Of a stretch of 64,000 nucleotides of DNA, positions 40,304-55,079 are shown one piece after another (position 1 is the stretch's first letter; every line of letters begins with the position of its first letter). A program made the position numbers and the translations under genes. The stretch is from Ciona savignyi (taxonomy: Eukaryota > Chordata > Ascidiacea > Phlebobranchia > Cionidae). The DNA lies in the NCBI GenBank assembly GCA_000149265.1, contig CH003327.1, positions 62,001 through 126,000 of the forward strand, given 5' to 3'. Under the pieces are notes generated by a model, which saw only the letters and a program-made list of their open reading frames with translations, was not told where the DNA came from and made no database searches.

Positions 40304-43300
40304 TCACAATGGGGATTCAGTGACTCGGTGGGTGGCAGGGGAGGCCTCGGATGCAAGCAGTCGAGCTGGCTTGTAAGACAGCAGGGCAAGGCCAAAGAAT
40401 AGTATACTAGCACCCTGCGGATATAGCTATGTTATACACTTACCATGGTAGCACTGAGTTATACAAAGCCTTAATTCTACATGCATTGTGAGTTTAGTAG
40501 GTGCCCCCACTAAAAGATAGTGCTAAAAATGGTTCATTGACAAGTTGTATTTTACTACATTCTACCCATTAAATTGGGTAAATTGATGGTGACAAAATTG
40601 TTCTTGCCAATTAACCAGCCTGATCTTGTTTAAGATTGAAAACCTTAATTGACAAAAATGTTTGAACCTAAATTGAAAAGCACTTACCTTGTAAATTACA
40701 GATAGTATTAGCAGACTGAAGGAGAGTTCTTGATTTTTGTACATGACACATGAACCCACCCCCTCGGCACACTTGAGCCGCTTGTTCCATATCTGGCACG
40801 TGCTGTCAATCATTGCCCCAAATATTATGGGGCCTGGGATGGTCCCTAATGTTCGTATCAATATCCACTGCACACCCACAGCTAGTGAGCGCAAGCGTTG
40901 GGGAAAGCACCTGGGTACAAAGAGGCACGACATATTTTAGTATTCAAATCAAGATCGAACTAGGCATAATATCAGTCACATGATTTTAATCATTATTTTA
41001 TTAAAAGGATATTTTTGGGTGATTCTGTGGCACTGTCCAATTACTTTGTGACCACAGCTGAGTTTAACTTTATCACAATGAAATGTAAAAGTGTTGGTGC
41101 AAAAACACATCAAACACATGCTTGGTGTTATGTTGACGACATGTACGTCAAGAAAAAAAGTAAAATAAATTTTAGTAAACCATCAAGGTAATGGACCATT
41201 TTATCAGTTGTATGAAATAATATTTATTAAGAAGGTGAAATCTGCACCCGCGGAATCCTAAACCAATATTTCACTCACCGCAAAGACAGATCCACGCCGG
41301 GAACAGCGCATGTGAAGGTCGTTCCGATCACAAAGAACAAACCGACCAAGATGAAGTCGTGCCACCAGCAGACCGTCAAGCATTTGCCGTGTTCAGCTGT
41401 GCCCCCTGAGAAACATTTTAATGTACGCGAGACACATTGGATAAATATAGTTTTAAAATTAAGTTTGTTACAGCACATTTTAATGGAAAAAAGCCAATAT
41501 TTGAACTGATAGATAAACAGGTAAAAATGATTCTTTCATCAAAACATTTCAACAGTGAATTATAGCATTAAGTGCAGCTCTAGATATTCTAAGTTCAATA
41601 AAGAAGTAATGGTTGGTAAAAGAGGTCAATATATAATGTATTTGTTAGAAATACTTTTATTTACCATTGTAGACAACCAGTCGCATATATAATATATACA
41701 TGTAGTCAAATGCCTATGAGTTACAAATTATGATACAGGGCCATAGACAATAATTTAAGCTGATTTTAAAAGAATAATACGTCTTTAATAAAAACATAAT
41801 TTGGGAATAAACAATGCACTTCTTAATAAAAACATCAAGTTATCCAAAAATACAATTAAAAACATACATTTTGTAGATGTTGCGTAGCCAATTGTAATGG
41901 CTTTTTTACCTGCATTGTCATTGACTTCTGGTTAAAATATTTGAATATATATTTTAAACATAAAAAAAAATTAAACAGTAAACAAAAAATTGAGAAAAAA
42001 TACTCAGAACTTTTTTTACATTAACATACGGAGGTAACAGATGTGTAATAAAACGTAACGTTTTGCTGTATTGTACAATGTACACATATATACCCAAAAT
42101 ATAGGTTGAACATATGTGTAATAAAACATAACAGTCTGTTTTATTGTGCGGATGTAGCTGTCAATTTAACCTGCTTGTAAAACGGCTTAGGATTTATACA
42201 TGGTTACAGTATAACAACTTGCACCCATTGTTCAGTTTCCGAAGCTACTTTAGTGTGATGTAATTATTGAGATGTTTTTTTCACTGTTTTAATTAAGTTT
42301 AACTATTAATTCACTTGGTCCAGGCGATATCTGTAACTTTGCCCACGCAAAAACGCTATTTGGTCGGGCTGTATATGAACATAATACTCGCAAAATATTG
42401 GAGACATTAAGTGTAATAAAGCCACAGTAGAAGAATTACATACCTGCACTGATAGTGGTGGTGAAGTTATTCGATTGGACAGGTGGTATGCACGTGCAGT
42501 TTGAATAGTGCTGTAACATAGCGTTTAATTATTAATGAAAATAGCAGCTGTTTTATTCAATTCTACTCTTGAATTAATTTTATATTGATTTTTGACAGCT
42601 ATATGGGAAATTTAGAGACCGCAAATATCTAGTTTTTTTTTGTAATGAGAAAGAAAACCTTTCCGTTTTTTAGATTTTAACTATCAATTTACTTATGCTG
42701 AAAATTCATAAGGGGATTAAAAAATAGTTCATTAAAACAGTTTTCCCGACTAATTCGTTGGATCAAAACCTTGCATCCAATATCGAAGTTAATAAGTATG
42801 GCAATGGGTGTAACCAAGCTTATACCACAAATAACCCACCGTTACATGGTCTGAGGTTTGGTGCAGTTGACAGCCAGCAAAGCAAGATGAATAATAGGTA
42901 ACGCCATCCGATCCACAGACTGGCGCGTATGTGTTGCTCTGGCAGCTGCAGTTGGCGTTACACGAATTCAACGGAAGTTGTGGGGAAAGCGTCTCGTCGC
43001 TGGCAAGGAATTTTTTTTAATAATTAATGCTGCCCTGTTGTGTAGAATTGGATCGCGGGGAATTGTAACTATTGCAAGACTCCAATGAATTTATTAATAT
43101 TTAAAATAGATGGCTGATTGCCGTTGGCATTGTATTGGTGCATGTAATCAACCACTATGTGAAGCTGATGCAATAAATTCATATAAAGCCCTTGCTTAGG
43201 TGGAATTAACTTTGATACACTAAATTCAATATGATGGGAAGAATGTATTGCATTAACTATATTGTACTCATTCCATATATTAAACAAAACAGTATTATAT

Positions 43301-46300
43301 TCCAACTTTGGGCATGTGGTGTTAGAAAGAAGTTTGATCTAATATTCTAACTCATGTAATATACATAAACATATATTAAAATATATATATGTATAATTTT
43401 TTTTGTTATATTCTATAACCTATTCTATGTATGATTTATGGATATGCTATAAAGTAATACTCTTTGATATATGCCATGTATGATTGTCATATAAGCAATA
43501 TAGTTAAATTTTATACCCTGTGCTTTATACAACATCCTGATTTCTATGTTAGACCGGTGACCAGTCAACTGAACCCCTTACAACTGAACCCCTTACAACT
43601 AAGCCCCTACAACTGAACCCCTTTACAACTGAACCCCTTTTAACCGAACGCTTTTAACTGAAAAGGGGGTTCAGTTGTAAACAGGTTCAATTGAAATGGG
43701 TTTAGTTGTAAAGGGGTTCAGTTTAAAGGGGTTCAGTTAAAAGGAGTTCAGTTGTAAGGGGCTTAATTGTAGGGGTTCAGTTGTAAAGGGTTCAGTTGTA
43801 AGGGTTTAGTTGTAAGGGGTTCAGTTGTAAGGGGTTCAGTTGTCATGGAACCGTTAGACCACCTTTCATGAGCGTAGGGGATGTTGACGCCGGCCATCGG
43901 GATGTCGTTGCAATGGAGGGTGAGCGAGAACTGAGCGAACAACCCGATGATGCTCATGCAGAAACACATTCGCAATGAGCTCTTGTAGCTCATCTTCAAA
44001 CCAGTCATGAGGAAGCCACCCACCAACATCCCCCCAGCGCCAGCAGGGATGCAAACGTATCCTGGGAAAGTGGGGGAACGATCACATTAAGAAAAGGGAA
44101 TTTGTAATGATTTTGACCTTTGGGGTGAATTTTAAATGATAGGTTGTAAGAATTATATATGTAAAACACAAGTGTTACTTGATGTGTACGTTAATTAAAT
44201 AAATTTGATGATATATGAAAATTGAATATAAAATGATGATATGCAAATTTAACCTGGAAGGAAAGCTGTTAAAATATGAAAGAAGTTCTTTTTGTAACTA
44301 CATGTGATATTATGGTACAGACAATTTACATATAGTAAAAATATGAATATATGTAAAATGTATGGATGTACAATGTAAGTAAGGGCCTTAGGGGATTTCA
44401 ATCACAAACATGCAAGAATTTCTTCACAATAAATTTTCCACCTCATGTTATACTATATGGAAATATATGATATGAATATATGCAAAGTACCAATATACTC
44501 TATGAATATAGGAAAATATTAATATTAAGGACAATATTCCATATTACCAAGCACTCCTGCAATACTAACATTTCTAAGACAACACCAAACATGGCAAACA
44601 ATTGACCTTTAATTTCTGTTTTGTGTAATTCCATCAGTTAACAATGGGAGGTGGGAACATGGTATTTTAGTAATTTCTATAACATTCGTCACGATGAATG
44701 AAATTTTGAGCACAATCAAAAATATTACCGAATAAATTCGCCGCTTCTGCAGCAGATTTCCCGAACTGTGACTCGATACATTTTGGGCCAAATGTGGAGA
44801 AACCTGACACTAAAGTTCCCAACACAGCGGCTGCTACGCTCAGGTAGAGGAAAGCTTTGTGCGTGATCACTTCAAGCAAATCCCTGTAATGAATATGATG
44901 ATGTGCATAATGACAAAGTGAAATGATGCGTCTACAACAACAACAACACAATAGCTTCTTATTTGTAATAGTACATAATGATTAATTAAATCACTGATAT
45001 GTAATTAATAATACAGTACAGATCATAACATAACCAATGAGTTACAACCACAGGTCTTAAAAAATGCTCTTTACTCATGCTGACCTCATTAAACGTAATT
45101 GTCAACAATAACAATCACTTGAAGAACACTAATTAAAAGTAATGACATCAACCACTGAGTATAGCTCGGATGACACAATGCCACAAATGATAATGTAACA
45201 ATGTCTTGACAATAACATTGAAGACAATAATGTCCAACAATTTGCATTTACAACGCAAGTTTGAACTAGAACTGAAATAGTATGTAGTACTAGTTCAAAC
45301 AAAATAAAAGCGAGTAGTTAAGTTATGTACAATTATTGGGCCTATATGCATAGTTTCATGAAATAAAATAAACAGCTGGCCTTAAAATTGCACTTCTTGT
45401 GCTCTTAATCTAAACTAAAAATTTCGCTCTAAATAACTTAAATTCAATCTCAATAGCCACAATAACCTGCAAAACTTTACTAGATTTTTTGCAACACTGA
45501 AATAACAATTAATCGTTGTTCATGTCCACAGTTAGATAAATATAAGTATGTATCTATACTTTTAGATTTATACAATAACAGTTTATATGCTAAAACATAA
45601 AATAAAGTTTATAATTTATTGGTATAATTAAAAAATTCTATGCCTTGTTTATAGTTAATATTAATTTATAACTTAGAAACTTATATCTTATATTTCTTAA
45701 AATAGTGAGGTAATTAAGTGTAACTGTTTACAACAACAACTACGCAGTAATAGGCCTTGTTAAGAGATAGTAAACAACTCAATAGACAGAGCTAATGTGG
45801 CGTAATTGTCTGAAAACAAAAAGCATGGCTGCAAAAACATATAACACTTTAAAAGTGATGCAAAAATTGTTTATTTAAATTAAGCTTTTTTACAAATATG
45901 ATACTAAGTTAAAAGTAAATTTTAAAAGAAAAACGGCCAACATCATCCCACAAAAAACATGCAACTCTGCCATATGTATAAAAAATCTTCATTTGTGAGT
46001 TTTCCACACATAATAAATAATGAAAAAAATTATTTTCTTTTTTACTAAATGATGAGGATATAATATCATTGAAACACAAATACTATTTCCCAGCAATGGA
46101 CATCGAAATTATGTTTGTCACAATTTCAGATGAAAAAAATGTAAAAATGTACCCTACATGCATACTTGTGATGGATGGTGCATATAGAAGGAAAATTCTA
46201 TATGATACAGATGGATATAACACATACATTGTACGTGGGGCCATATATGTTTAAAACACATCACATTGATATATCTAAAATATATACAAAAATATTTGTA

Positions 46301-49300
46301 TAACATCAATTAGGTAGGCCTATAGCTGTTTATTTTAATATTAAAACCTTTCAAACAGACACAGGCAGAAGGGCAGCAAAAAGATTAAAAACAACAAAGT
46401 GTAATGTGTAGTATAGTGTAGCATGCTTTAGTCTTGGTCAAGCACAGCTTGAATCTGGCACACAAATGTCAAGTACCTATATTGGATGATGTAATTGTTT
46501 AAGAATAGTTATTTCGTCGATTTCTACCCAGTTGACATTTAAAAAGTTCTTTTGTTCAATAAATTAGTTTGTTATGAGTAAGTTGCCAACAATTACAAAA
46601 ACAATTTCGTATTCAAATCTGGAGGTTTTGAAAATCTATTTTACATCTTCCTACAATAAACAGAACTACTGCGATAAAAAATTGGATTATATCTACAAGT
46701 TTTTGAAGATTATATTTGAAGAAGAGACTTGAGAATATTTTGGCGATAAAACAGAATTATTCAGCTGTATTTGTGCTGAAATATGTTGTTTGTGCATGCA
46801 TAAAAACAATCGTGTGGCAAGTCACTACTAAGCTTAGGTTTCTGAACGTGCACCACAACACGCGTTTTGTAGTGAGTCCTACACACACTTCTTAAATCAC
46901 ATTTGTTAAACCCAGCATTATTCAGACCCATACACAAATATGCACAAAAAGTAAACATCAAAGAGCTTTACAGGTGCAGTGAAAGGTATGACACGCAAAA
47001 CAAAATAACGGAAATATTGATATAAAAAATTTGTTTTCCTAGTTCAGCGCAAGTATAAAAACAAATCTTGAGACATAGTAAACATTCTGACCAGTGAAGC
47101 AGCTTTATAAAACTGTGTGGATATACAAATTTTATTCTAAACTCCTATTGTGATCCCATTATTTACATTATCACCAAAATTTCAACAGCCATATTATCCT
47201 TCTGGCTCAGCCGATGATTTTACCGACTAACCTGAAGAATTTCTTGACGATATCGCAACTTGAACACTGATCATCGTTGCCTTGTGCATCCACTTCCACC
47301 TCCTCGTGGTGCTGAGGTAGATGGAGGGGAATCGATTGTTCCAGATGTTCTTCCCTCTGGTGCTCTGCATTTATTTATAGCATGTTATAGTCTGTGAAAA
47401 TCAGGGGCTGACCCAAAAGCCCATGATATCCATGTTATTGCTAGTGTAAGGCAGTAATGTCCATGTTATAGGTAGTGTAATAAAGTAATATCCATGTTAT
47501 AGCTGGTATAATGCAGTAATATCCATGTTATAGGTAGTGTAAGGCAGTAATATCCACGTTAAAGTCAGTGATTTTAAAAAATCTAGTTGGTAACAATGTT
47601 TTAAAAATTCAAAATTCTAATCTTTTGATGTTATGTGCATCTACTATCCAGTGCACAGCGTATTGTTTTTGTTTGGTAACAAACAAGTTTTAGAAACTAA
47701 AGCAGTATTAATTAGGAATCTCTTTCCAAAATCAAAAAGGTTTTGTTATGCACATTAGCCAAAGCAATAAAATGACCAAATAATTTTCGGTAAAATAAAC
47801 TATTCTTTGGAGCAAAATAGGGATTTGCTTCCATACAAATTATAATACCAAGAGCAACTGTATCTCTGGAATGCACATAAAACAGACATCTACGTGAACT
47901 ATGCAAACCATGCATTTTCAAGTGAAGGTCACCAGAGTATGTGACCCATCTATAATGTATGATGTATAGGAAATTGAAACCGTCCTTGATTTGGAAATTT
48001 AATGAGTGCGGTTGAAATCGAAAAAATACAAGTTGTAATTAAAAAAACAGTGGCTCTTTGTGTAAAACTAAATTTGTCTGTTGAGTGTGTTCCCTAGAAA
48101 TATTGGAACAAACACTATAACAATCTAGATATGTTTGTACGCATACAAAGCTAAATAAATAATAGATTCAGGATAATTATAAAATATAGATATATTGTTT
48201 ATGTGTAGCATGTTGTGAACTATATACTTACAACTACGTCCCAACGAACTACCAAATACCGGTTTTTAAATAAGATTTTGTGATTTTATATGTGGGGACA
48301 ATAATTAAACCAGAAAAAAAAACTACCTCCTAATAAAAGATTCTAATGCCAAGTTAGTTTTGAGATTCAAATTATCAATAAAATTAGATTTAGTTTTCAC
48401 ACAAATAGTGTGGCGTGATTTCCACTTTTTTTATCTTTAATGCTACTCCTAGGAGGTATCATAAACTTTGTTTAATATAGTAACATTTTGTCGAATCTTT
48501 AGAATAATCAATTTACTGTTTCAGGAGTCATTTAAAGAATTTATCCACTTTTATATTAAGTCATAAAAAAATAAATTATGGTTATTTAAAACAGTTAAAC
48601 ATGGTAAACTACTGGTAAAAACACCAGAATTTAAATTAAATTTATAGAAAGTTTAGTAATTAACATATTCTTGATATTATATGCGCCAGTAACTCTGACT
48701 TGGTAAAAAGGAAAATATGCAAACTATGACCATGCTCTTAAATCCTGCTTTTCAGCATGGAAAGGCTGAATTTGCTTTTTATTCACTCAATGCTCAATGC
48801 ATTGCAATCAGGCAGTGGTTATAAATGACAGGAAGCAGTGCTTATTAACGTAGAAACGAACAACTTTTCAATCGCTTTCTAACAGCCGTGTAAATGAACA
48901 CTATCAATGCTAGTTTGTTGGCTTCTGAAAGCTTTTGCTTATTTTTGGACACGATTCAAATTAAATCAGCGTAGCTTTAATCATGGCTAGAGGAATGCAC
49001 AAAGGAGAAAATATGGCCCAATACCAATGCATCACACATTTCAAAGACATTTAATAGTGGTATACCTTGCCCTCTATCACTGTTCTAAAATAATTGCATA
49101 AAGGTATTCCTTTTTTATATACATATAAGTTAATTTATTCAGAGGCAGTTGTAGTGCTAAGCAATAAGGACAATATCAAAAATGGTGACCAAAAATTGTG
49201 TTCAGATGTACTGCGTTGTTATAATAGAAACTAAGATTAGACTAAATTTTGTTCTGTTGGAGAAAACTTACTTAACTGGCAGTAAGCTTCATCTTGATTA

Positions 49301-52300
49301 CTCCGAGCATTTGACTTGCTGCAAAGATCGTTTGACCCGCCGACTGTTGTTAAAATGCTCTCGGGCTCATCAGAGTAAACCCCTTTGATGTTGACCACCG
49401 TTGATTTCCGGGTGAGGGTGCTGGGTAGTTTCCGGGGAAACCCGAGAACGGGGATAGCGATTATGAAGAGGATAGCCCCGCTGATAACAAACCCCACCCA
49501 CCAGGCCCCCACCCACTGTGGACTCTCCGGGTTGATGTCTGTGGGTCTAAACGACAAAAGATGATTTTGTGGGTCTGAATAAAGATTAGTTTTGGCTTAA
49601 TAAAAACAACGAAAATATCAATGTATTTACTGTTTTACACATATTTTATTACTTAAATGACAATAATTTGCTGTTTTTATGCTGCACCAACAGTTATGAC
49701 TTAGCTAAATATTTTTTAGTTTATAGTAAAAATAGAAAAAAAGAAAATTTCTTGACACTTTCTATATTTTACAAAAATCCTCTGAAATTTTGTACAAAAC
49801 ATTAAGCGAGAAATAAAATGGTAGGGAGTTTGATAAACAAGAAATCGTGGTTGTAGAACGCACAGTCTGTGTAGGAGTTTATAAGCGGAAGTAATAGTTC
49901 ACTTACGTAACTCCAATTTCTGTAAATATCTTAAGCAGTTGACCTCCCAGAATAAAGCCAAATGCTGGGCCTAGTAGGGATCCCATGTAGTAAACACCTG
50001 TTGGGGCATTTAGTAATCAAAATTGAACTTGTTGTGCAACTAGGGGTGTTTTAACAGTTCATGGTGTAACTTTACCTCGTTTTATAAAATAACTATGCCA
50101 TTAGGTTTATAACGTTTCATTTTCAATTTGCACTGACACCACTAACTTTATGACTAAAATTGATAGAACCACAAATAAACAGACAAACATAATTTAAATT
50201 TGCAATTCTGAACATAACAATATAGATTGGATATTTTCTACAAATTTTAGGAGCATATTTACTTCATCATTGCCAAATATTTAGCAGTCAATCGTGGCTG
50301 TAAAGAATAAATATATTGCCTTTTAAAAAATCAATAAAAAAACACAAAATATACAAATATTTTCAATTTCTTATTTTAAACATACCAATATAGACGGGAT
50401 ATATTTGGGGGTCAACACTCTCATCAATAAAAGTGACAGCGAGTACTGCTAACGGGGTGCATCCTATGCCCGCCAGGAGTTGCCCAAACAGGAAGACGTA
50501 TTTCATTTGGTTTATTGAGAAGTACGGTCCAAATATTTGTTGCTTCATTTCACACTCAACTGTGAGACATTAATTATTAAAAGCAGGCATTGTGGTGCTA
50601 ATTGAATTTGCTTCTAAAATTAATGGCTCTGAGATTAAGCACGAGATAAATAAATAATGATAACAAGAATAAAATAAAGTTAAATTAAAAAGACAACTTA
50701 ATAATGCCATATAAAGTATTTTTAGTTTTTTTTTTTATGAATTATTATAAAAATTAAAAATTAAAGAGCAATAAAAACTCCGGTTCTACATTCAAATTGG
50801 AAATATGTGTGGAAATGCATAGTAAAGGATTTATTGCTAGTACCACTGTTTCCGTCAAATTTGCACTTCAGAACATGAAATATATCAATTTAAAATAATC
50901 AATTCTATGCCATCGAAGATCACAGTGATAACACAATCACGAATTGCGATTACGTGATCAATAAATCAATGACAGAACTGATACAAATACCACTTTGCAA
51001 CCACTTCAAAACAGAGTTTGGTTATAAACAACACAATGGTATGAGTGTTGGGAAGATTTGCAAATAATAATAGGAGTTTGCAAAAAATGCCTTAGTGATT
51101 ATTTGGATAAACATTTGGTGAAAGAGTTTGCTTCAAAATCAAAAGTTTTATTTAAAACACTGTCGGTCTACAATGACAAAGTAATACCTGAAATATCAGC
51201 CTTGCTTTAAAGCAAATTTTACAATTATAGTAAAGTTTATAAATATTTATGCATAAACACATTGCGCAGTTGAAACTAATAAAATCTATGAAAATGCAAA
51301 GCACTGTTATTGTTGTTCCCAAAGGTATCAAGCACTTACACCCTAAGGACTCTAGGGGCTATTACTATTTTGAAAGAATGTTATTAACTGTTAATTTGCA
51401 AGTCGAAAGTCGGCAATTATATGTGTTAAAGGGAAACTACGCACAACTAATCTAATTATAATACTGTCAAATGCATTGTACATGTATATGTTAAATGTAC
51501 TGAACTGAATAACTGGACATAATACCACACTGAATAGTAGTAGAAATAGATAAATTACCCCTAAAAATATTTCTTTATTAAATACTAACGCTACATAAAT
51601 TATGCAACTGTAATCACAGTGCATATATATTTATTATGATTGAAATAGGCCTAATTAATGTAAAGAGAACATTGCAATATGTATTCATGAAATGATTTAT
51701 GAATTTATATTGACCATTGAAACACATCCCATTAATACTGCAATTTAAATCTCACCTTTAATTTGGTTAAGAGTTGCATAACCTGGTGAATTGGTTGTGT
51801 CATAATCTTTGTGGCATATTGTAATGCTGGTGGTCTGCATTGAAAAAGGGTTAAAATTTATATAAACAAATAAAAAAAGCATTTTTATAGAAAAAAACTC
51901 ATAACAACAATATTCATGCTAGAATTATACAATAAACATAATTAAATATTCTAGAATAATGTATTTTTTAAAACTAGAATCCTATGTTAAGGTTTACTGA
52001 CTACTAACTGGATGTTGAGGTATAATAACTTATACAAACACTCTTGATTGTTCGAAATTGTAACAATGAACATAAATCAGGATGATTCCTAGAATTTAGT
52101 CGTCTAATTATCAACGAAATATAAACAACCATTCACACATTAAGTGTTTACATTTTGAATTTTATTTTTTACTCAAAGAGTCACCCGTTTTATTACATAA
52201 TACAACTTAAAGTTATATTTAGCCTTCATAAATATAAGTTTAGAAGTCAACTGACAATATCTTTTACTATTGAAAAATACTTCTAAATATTAATTTTACT

Positions 52301-54256
52301 TTACACACACTCTCATTTTACTTTTAAACATTTAATTTGTGAAGGAAGTAGGTATGTTAATGAAACATTGTGCATGTATTAATAAAAGAATGTAAAAGCT
52401 CAATAATTAATGCCCTAAACCATATGGTGCACTTAAACACCATGCTTAAACCTCATTAAGAAGTTCTTACATTTTTTAGAGTGTCATTCAGCCAGCCAAC
52501 TGAGCCACCCTCCTTATAGTCATATGGGCCTGTTAGGAAATGTGGCAGAGCTAAAACCAGTGATCCAATGCTGGTTATAATCAAACCGATTCCAATCCAT
52601 CTTGGCTTGTGACCCTTTCCACCTGAAACAAAGTTGAAATTTGACAGATGGATTTTTCTTAAAATAGAATATAAATCGGCTGGAATATTTATGTATCATA
52701 CTTATAATTAAACCAATAAGTTATCAGAAGACAGACGTATGAAATTGTTTGTGCCCTAAACATGTCAAACGGACTGTCATGATTTTTTTATCATGCTGTA
52801 TCTATTTATAAACTCATTGATCATTTTCTGGGTTGGTACTGGTATTAACTTTTCTCCCCTGGGGCGTTACTACAAATCAAGATGTTTGGTTAAGTTCAAA
52901 TATAAGTATTGAGATTTTTATCACAAAAATGAATCATCTAATTTTATAATTGAAAATTGGGGATATTTTTTAAAGTGTCGAGAAAATTACATCAAATTGG
53001 CCAGTTTGCAGCTTAAACAAATTACTGATGTAATAACACAAAATTGTACCACTGTACCGGTACTAAGTTATATACAGGAGACATTCTAAACACTTACTGA
53101 CATTTCCAATTTTAATGACACATTTTATTATTTCACACAAATTACCTAAGTAACTTAAAGGCAGAAGTGTAAGACAACCCGCTATGTCGTAGCCACTCAC
53201 AATGAGACCAGACTCAGAACTTAACAAATTGAATCTTCTTTCAATCGAAGTGATACTGATCTGTAAATAAACTTTATTTAGCCTTAAATGTAATCAATTT
53301 AAATTGTCTATAATTTTGGCGGAAAAACTTGATTAAGCAATACGATTTGACTATAAAAAATTAATTGGATTTATGAGGACCTGGCCCACAGAAACCATAG
53401 ACATCCTACCTTAAAACTATATAAAACTCTTATAATGGTCACATCTTTAAACGAATATTTTATTGGTAGCATAAACAAACCAATATGCACCTAAAATTTT
53501 GGCATATTTTAACAGTGTTTTACTTGTCATTTGCAATAGGTCTCATGTAGATGAAAAAACATTTCTAATTCTAATAATACTGATAAAGTTTAAACCATTC
53601 ATCGTCAACCAACTACCTTTGGAAAGTTTATTTTCTATCTGGACATTTTTATGCCAACTTTTTTGCCTAACTTTCCCATAGTTCCATTAAGAATATCAGA
53701 AACAAGACTAACAGAAATGATATCAAGTCATGCTTGATTTCTTGTAGTTCTTTGAGTCAATGCTCTATAAAGTAGTGAGTACACCATATATCCAGTGTAA
53801 TATACAAACGTTCCAGTATGGCAAAACTGTCTTGCCAAAGAACACAATCGATTAGCCCGTGGTTTTGAATCCAATTTGGTGTTATCACTGACTGGATATG
53901 TAGGAACTTATATTTGAAAAAATTAAAACAATAAATAATACTTATATTGGGCATGTACTAAGATAACTTTCCACATCTGGCAACACTGTAAAAATAAAAT
54001 CAACTAAAAACAACAGTATACTGTATTTTAAGAATTGATGGGTTACCTTTAATAAGCCATTAATGATTACTCCTTGCATGATGTTTGCCAGTGTCAGCAA
54101 AACCAGGAACGCTTTTGCATTGTTCATCAAATGTTGGAGGCATCTTGGCTGAATTATCCCCCAACCGTACAGATAAAGTGGAGATGGCTTGATTTTTACC
54201 GATTTGTTGCTTTTATTCAATGGACTTGAATGAGACTGGCATTGTTCGTCGTTCAT
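40304..54256 (-). CDS. SLCO: Organic anion transporting polypeptide (SLCO/OATP), 15 exons
   Basis: Twelve-pass plasma-membrane uptake carrier for amphipathic anions. Exons, 5' to 3' on the minus strand: 54256-54047, 53260-53146, 52622-52471, 51834-51756, 50559-50386, 49997-49907, 49546-49272, 47364-47232, 44883-44729, 44061-43863, 42999-42846, 42510-42444, 41405-41279, 40910-40688, 40414-40304. They join in phase to 754 codons plus TGA. Family marks: TM1 region '[15 protein letters not shown]', '[20 protein letters not shown]', the OATP signature '[11 protein letters not shown]' at the start of exon 7, '[20 protein letters not shown]', '[14 protein letters not shown]', and a Kazal-like Cys-rich loop 9/10 in exons 11-12 ('[20 protein letters not shown]', 'SSCFAGC', 'SNCTCIP'). 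The end has '[20 protein letters not shown]'. An in-frame TAA two codons before the ATG supports the start. The subfamily is not assignable. Exon 11 has two in-frame donors. Confidence 0.93.
43560..43850. repeat. 15-bp minisatellite with internal inversion
   Basis: The left part (43567-43655) repeats 'tgaaccccttacaac'. The right part (43660-43850) repeats its reverse complement, 'gttgtaaggggttca'. About 6 and 12 units respectively face each other around 43655, so the array can fold into a long hairpin. It starts right after the donor of SLCO exon 10. Confidence 0.9.
44884..47231 (-). other. Large SLCO intron 8
   Basis: AT-rich intronic sequence. Short plus-strand frames here (46069-46254, for example) have no splice or family support. 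Confidence 0.5.
47430..47575. repeat. 31-bp tandem repeat in SLCO intron 7
   Basis: About four and a half copies of a unit beginning 'taatatccatgttatag'. It lies just upstream (minus strand) of SLCO exon 8. Confidence 0.8.
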
Positions 54257-55070
54257 TCTTTAGTGCCTTGACCAAAAGCTTAACTCAAGGAGACGAGCAC
54301 AGAATCAATTGTAAAATACATCTAAAAATCTGACATCGTTAACATGACTAACCTAATCATTTCTGGGGCGAGAAATATGTCGCTATATCTCAAACTACCG
54401 GGGTGTGACTGTGAGCAAGATGTGATACGAAAACAATAAATCTGTCTACCTTCTACTGTACAACATCAACTCGGAAGGAACTAAATTCCCCTTCGAAACT
54501 GTTTATTTTATTTCGATCGCCCACGCATTCAACGCAAAGTAAGTATTTCTGTGAGAGAATTTATTTATAATTCTCTCAAATTATAATCATATCGATAATA
54601 TTAGAAAAGAGAAACAACACATTTTACCCTATTTTTTATTTTTTATTGCAGTCATTTGACATTATAAAAAATGCAAATGTTCGATTTTAATATTTGTGCT
54701 GTCAATCTTCCAACATTCGGCGATTGTGGCGAATTCTCCAACACACAAATACAATTTATGTTAACACGTTGACAAAACACCGGGAAACTTAAAACAAACT
54801 CAAAGAGACAATTTCAAGACAAACAAAATGAGGGGTAGATAGCGGCTACGTTTAATTTTTATTTTGTTTTATTATTATTTAATATTAACATTCAACCACA
54901 TCAGGCAGTTAGCATTTAGTTTATTTATCGTTTGTTTAACTTTGCAAGCGCACAGGTGTAAATAAACAAAACATAATAGGAAACCTACATCGTTAAATTA
55001 AAGTTAAATTGACATGGATACTTTCATACCCGCCTTGGGGTCAAACAGCGGGCCATGCATCGCCTAGTAA
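54257..55070. other. SLCO upstream / promoter region
   Basis: No gene seen. SLCO transcription must start here or further right. No TATA or CCAAT arrangement stands out. An inverted 'gagagaatttataattctctc'-like palindrome (in pieces, 54554-54580) is present. Confidence 0.35.
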
Positions 55071-55079
55071 GCATAGCAA

